Below, piece after piece: positions 61,340 to 64,000 of a stretch of 64,000 nucleotides of DNA. Location of the stretch: NCBI RefSeq assembly GCF_003054045.1, contig NZ_QBKH01000010.1, forward strand, positions 52,368 through 116,367. Direction: 5' to 3'. The notes under the pieces are model-generated. The model was not told where the DNA came from and did no database searches. It worked only from the letters and a program-made list of their open reading frames with translations. The translations under genes were made by a program, and so were the position numbers. Each line of letters begins with the position of its first letter. The stretch's first letter is position 1. Origin of the DNA: Sphingobacterium faecium. Lineage in GTDB: Bacteria > Bacteroidota > Bacteroidia > Sphingobacteriales > Sphingobacteriaceae.

Positions 61340-61978
61340 ATGAGCTTAAAAATTAAAGTTTGTGGTATGAAAGATCTTGACAATATGCTTGATCTGATTA
61401 AATTACCGATAGACTATATGGGTTTGATTTTCTATGAGAAATCAAAAAGATATGTCAGCAGCCTAGATGCCCATTTTATAAAATCCATTCAAGGAATAAA
61501 AAAAATAGGGGTTTTTGTTAATGCGACTGAACAAGAAATTTTAGAAAAAATAGATACTTTCGGATTAACTGGAATACAACTTCATGGACATGAAGATCCA
61601 AATTTTTGTTTACAATTTAAATCCCGAGGTATCGTGGTCATCAAGTCTTTTGGCATTGATGAAAGTTTTGACTGGCAATCATTGGTGAAATACGATGACG
61701 CGGTTGATTATTTTTTATTTGATACCAAGAGCGTCAATCACGGTGGGACGGGAATACAATTTGATTGGAGTTTATTAAAAAACTACAAGCTAGAAAAACC
61801 ATACTTTTTGAGTGGAGGCTTGAGTGCTGAAAATGTCATAACAGCAAGCCAATTTCCTGATCATCGTTTATATGGTCTCGATTTAAATTCTAAATTTGAA
61901 TTTAAATCAGGGATAAAAAATGTAGAATTATTAGAACAGACATTGAAAAACATCAGTTATGAGCAAATACCAGGTTAA
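61340..61978 (+). CDS. trpF: Phosphoribosylanthranilate isomerase
   Basis: TrpF carries out the Amadori rearrangement of PRA to CdRP. The 212-residue TIM-barrel protein has KIKVCGMKD (catalytic Cys), GIQLHGHE and the phosphate loop FLSGGLSAENV. trpC, which normally sits between trpD and trpF in this phylum, is absent. The gene overlaps trpB by 20 bases. Confidence 0.95.
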   Translation: MSLKIKVCGMKDLDNMLDLIKLPIDYMGLIFYEKSKRYVSSLDAHFIKSIQGIKKIGVFVNATEQEILEKIDTFGLTGIQLHGHEDPNFCLQFKSRGIVVIKSFGIDESFDWQSLVKYDDAVDYFLFDTKSVNHGGTGIQFDWSLLKNYKLEKPYFLSGGLSAENVITASQFPDHRLYGLDLNSKFEFKSGIKNVELLEQTLKNISYEQIPG

Positions 61979-63143
61979 TGAAAAAGGATACTATGGGCAA
62001 TTTGGAGGTGCTTACATTCCAGAGATGCTATATCCAAATGTAGAAGAACTGCGTGAGCAATATTTAGATATCATTCAAGAACCGAGTTTTCAGCAAGAAT
62101 TTAATCAGCTTTTGAGAGATTATGTTGGGAGACCATCACCACTATACTATGCGAGCCGTCTTTCAGAGAAATATGGCAGTAACATCTACTTAAAAAGAGA
62201 AGATCTCAATCATACTGGTGCACATAAAATAAACAATACCATTGGTCAGATCTTACTAGCACAACGACTAGGTAAGAAAAGAATTATTGCTGAAACAGGT
62301 GCTGGACAACATGGAGTGGCAACTGCTACGGTATGTGCTTTAAAAGGTTTACAATGTGTCGTGTATATGGGAGCGATCGATATTGAACGACAAGCACCAA
62401 ATGTTGCTCGCATGAAAATGATGGGAGCTGAAGTTATTCCAGCAGAGTCGGGAAGCAAAACATTAAAAGACGCTACTAATGAAGCTCTTAGAGATTGGAT
62501 AAATAATCCTGTTGACACACATTACATTATTGGTTCTGTAGTAGGTCCACACCCCTATCCTGATATGGTTGCGCGCTTTCAATCCATCATATCGGAAGAA
62601 ACAAAAAAGCAGTTGTTTGAAAAAACGGGCCAGTACAATCCTGATTATGCAATAGCATGTGTAGGAGGAGGCTCCAACGCAGCAGGCATGTTTTACCATT
62701 TCGTAGATGAAGAATCCGTAAAACTAATCGCTGTAGAAGCCGCAGGATTAGGTGTTGATTCTGGCGATTCTGCTGCAACAACAGCGCTAGGAAAAGAAGG
62801 TGTATTACATGGAAGCCGGTCAATTCTGATGCAGACCCCAGATGGACAAGTTATAGAACCATATTCCATATCTGCGGGTTTGGATTATCCAGGAATTGGT
62901 CCACAGCATGCTTGGTTATTTAAATCTGGTCGAGGCAAGTATGTAAGCGTAACCGATAAAGAAGCAATGGAAGCTGGATTATTATTGACAAGATTGGAAG
63001 GGATCATACCAGCCATTGAAAGTGCTCATGCACTAGCATATTTAGAAAAGATGCAATTGAAACCAGAAGAAACTGTAGTCATCTGCCTTTCAGGTCGTGG
63101 AGACAAGGATTTGGACAATTATATGAAATATTTCGGTTTTTAA
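61959..63143 (+). CDS. trpB: Tryptophan synthase beta chain
   Basis: TrpB condenses indole with serine using PLP. The 394-residue protein has YYGQFGGAYIPE at the N-terminus, the PLP lysine in KREDLNHTGAHKINNTIGQ, ETGAGQHGVATATVCA, and the phosphate-binding GGGSNAAGMF. The ATG lies 20 bases inside trpF, indicating translational coupling; trpA follows after four bases. Confidence 0.97.
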   Translation: MSKYQVNEKGYYGQFGGAYIPEMLYPNVEELREQYLDIIQEPSFQQEFNQLLRDYVGRPSPLYYASRLSEKYGSNIYLKREDLNHTGAHKINNTIGQILLAQRLGKKRIIAETGAGQHGVATATVCALKGLQCVVYMGAIDIERQAPNVARMKMMGAEVIPAESGSKTLKDATNEALRDWINNPVDTHYIIGSVVGPHPYPDMVARFQSIISEETKKQLFEKTGQYNPDYAIACVGGGSNAAGMFYHFVDEESVKLIAVEAAGLGVDSGDSAATTALGKEGVLHGSRSILMQTPDGQVIEPYSISAGLDYPGIGPQHAWLFKSGRGKYVSVTDKEAMEAGLLLTRLEGIIPAIESAHALAYLEKMQLKPEETVVICLSGRGDKDLDNYMKYFGF

Positions 63144-63147
63144 AACA

Positions 63148-63918
63148 ATGAGAAAAATACAAAAAACAGGAGATCAAGGTCTCCTATCTATATATTTTAC
63201 AGCAGGATATCCCACGCTCGACAGTACGGTGGCTATTGCTAAAAAACTGGAAGAATCAGGGGCCGATTTTTTAGAAATAGGTTTTCCATATTCCGATCCT
63301 GTTGCTGATGGCCCTACCATTCAACATAGTTCAGAAGTTGCTCTAAAAAATGGCATGAATGTAGAGATTCTTTTTGAACAATTAAGTGAGCTACGCAAAC
63401 ATGTCACTATTCCTGTATTTTTAATGGGGTATGTCAATCCTTTATTACAATATGGTGTAGAGCGATTTTGTGCCGACTGTAAAAAAGTGGGTGTTGATGG
63501 CATTATCGTACCGGACTTACCTATGTATGAATATGAGGAACTGTATCAAGATGTTTTTGAGCAAAATGATGTTGCTAATATTTTTATCGTTACTCCACAA
63601 ACATCAGAAGAGCGCATCAGAAAAATCGACAATCTTTCTAACAGTTTTATCTATTTACTATCTTCCAATGCAACAACGGGGACAGAATTGAGTGTGGGAG
63701 ATAAAACAACAACTTATTTTAAACGCATAAAAGATATGAACCTTAAAAGCCCTTTAGCAATTGGCTTTGGAATTTCAAATAGACAATCTTTTGAACAAGC
63801 GACAACTTACGCCACAGGAGCAATTATTGGAACTGCTTTTGTCAAACTATTGGGGAAAGAAAATTATTTGGACGAAATTCCAAGTTTTATTAACTCAATA
63901 AAAGGTGTAGCGTCCTAG
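63148..63918 (+). CDS. trpA: Tryptophan synthase alpha chain
   Basis: TrpA cleaves indole-3-glycerol phosphate and channels indole to TrpB. The 256-residue TIM-barrel protein has YFTAGYPTL, LEIGFPYSDPVADGPTIQ (catalytic Glu and Asp) and VDGIIVPDLPMYE, with the phosphate loop IGFGISNRQSF. It is last in the operon; a terminator follows at 63950. Confidence 0.96.
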   Translation: MRKIQKTGDQGLLSIYFTAGYPTLDSTVAIAKKLEESGADFLEIGFPYSDPVADGPTIQHSSEVALKNGMNVEILFEQLSELRKHVTIPVFLMGYVNPLLQYGVERFCADCKKVGVDGIIVPDLPMYEYEELYQDVFEQNDVANIFIVTPQTSEERIRKIDNLSNSFIYLLSSNATTGTELSVGDKTTTYFKRIKDMNLKSPLAIGFGISNRQSFEQATTYATGAIIGTAFVKLLGKENYLDEIPSFINSIKGVAS

Positions 63919-63949
63919 AATAGGTTGACATATAAATTTAACGATAATT

Positions 63950-63984
63950 ATCCTTACTTGACTATTTCAAGTAAGGATTTTTTG
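63950..63984 (+). terminator. Terminator after trpA
   Basis: ATCCTTACTTGA and TCAAGTAAGGAT (perfect 12-bp arms, five-base loop), followed by TTTTTTG. Confidence 0.88.
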
Positions 63985-64000
63985 TTTATGTACTTGACTA

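Noticed and set aside
1..64000. CRISPR arrays, tRNA, rRNA, tmRNA, 4.5S RNA, prophage genes
   Set aside because: No regularly spaced repeats, no cloverleaf or rRNA-like sequence and no phage or transposase protein were recognised on reading; a covariance-model search would be needed to exclude small RNAs fully.

Overview
The window is ordinary-looking chromosome from an AT-rich member of the Bacteroidota, most likely Sphingobacteriaceae (a Sphingobacterium-like genome). The reasons are the TAnnTTTG-type -7 promoter boxes, a GldC homologue, GLPGLI and TonB-dependent outer-membrane receptor genes, an S46 dipeptidyl peptidase, BshA (bacillithiol), a short histone H1-like protein and a long, GIHH-motif isoleucyl-tRNA synthetase. 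No transposase, integrase, phage gene, CRISPR array, rRNA or tRNA was recognised. The taxonomic call is inference from gene content.

Layout. 1-8.4 kb: three MacB/FtsX-type ABC permeases in tandem (the first cut by the window edge) and one ABC ATPase; permeases 2 and 3 are each preceded by the same regulatory layout, two 16-bp dyads and a -24/-12 (sigma-54-like) promoter at matching spacing. 8.4-11.2 kb: a SirB1-like protein, a surface lipoprotein and QueH. 11.3-16.1 kb: yceD-rpmF-plsX-fabH-accB-accC, fatty-acid and phospholipid precursor synthesis. 16.2-23.4 kb: tatC-rpiB, an M28 peptidase, a TonB-dependent outer-membrane protein and cbpA-cbpM. 23.4-27.9 kb (minus strand): a lipoprotein, a BlaI-type repressor with an M56 peptidase carrying two TonB C-terminal domains, arfB and a DUF1003 protein. 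28.0-31.7 kb: bshA, pyrH, frr and a Tat-signal sugar isomerase-like lipoprotein.

31.7-39.2 kb (minus strand): nuoA-nuoB-purK-purE, ffh, a zinc metallopeptidase, an ECF sigma factor and glyA. 39.6-47.2 kb: an IscA-like protein, ileS, a DksA-like protein, lspA, a second M28 peptidase, an RmlD-like reductase and a thioesterase. 47.3-49.7 kb (minus): EVE-domain protein, gldC, a small membrane protein and a DEAD-box helicase. 49.9-56.0 kb: a DPP7-type peptidase, an unlisted 59-residue histone H1-like gene, and a GLPGLI/TonB-receptor pair. 56.2-60.1 kb: M20 dipeptidase, plsC, an ABC ATPase, a DUF2795 protein and an exported protein. 60.2-63.9 kb: a tryptophan attenuator (leader peptide with three consecutive Trp codons and a terminator) followed by trpD-trpF-trpB-trpA, without trpC, trpE or trpG.

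The best leads are the trp leader/attenuator in front of a split trp operon, the duplicated enhancer plus sigma-54-like promoter architecture of the ABC permeases, the tandem BlaI-type operators overlapping the promoter of the BlaI/M56-TonB pair, and the GIHH signature in IleRS. All identifications are by reading the sequence; no database search was possible.
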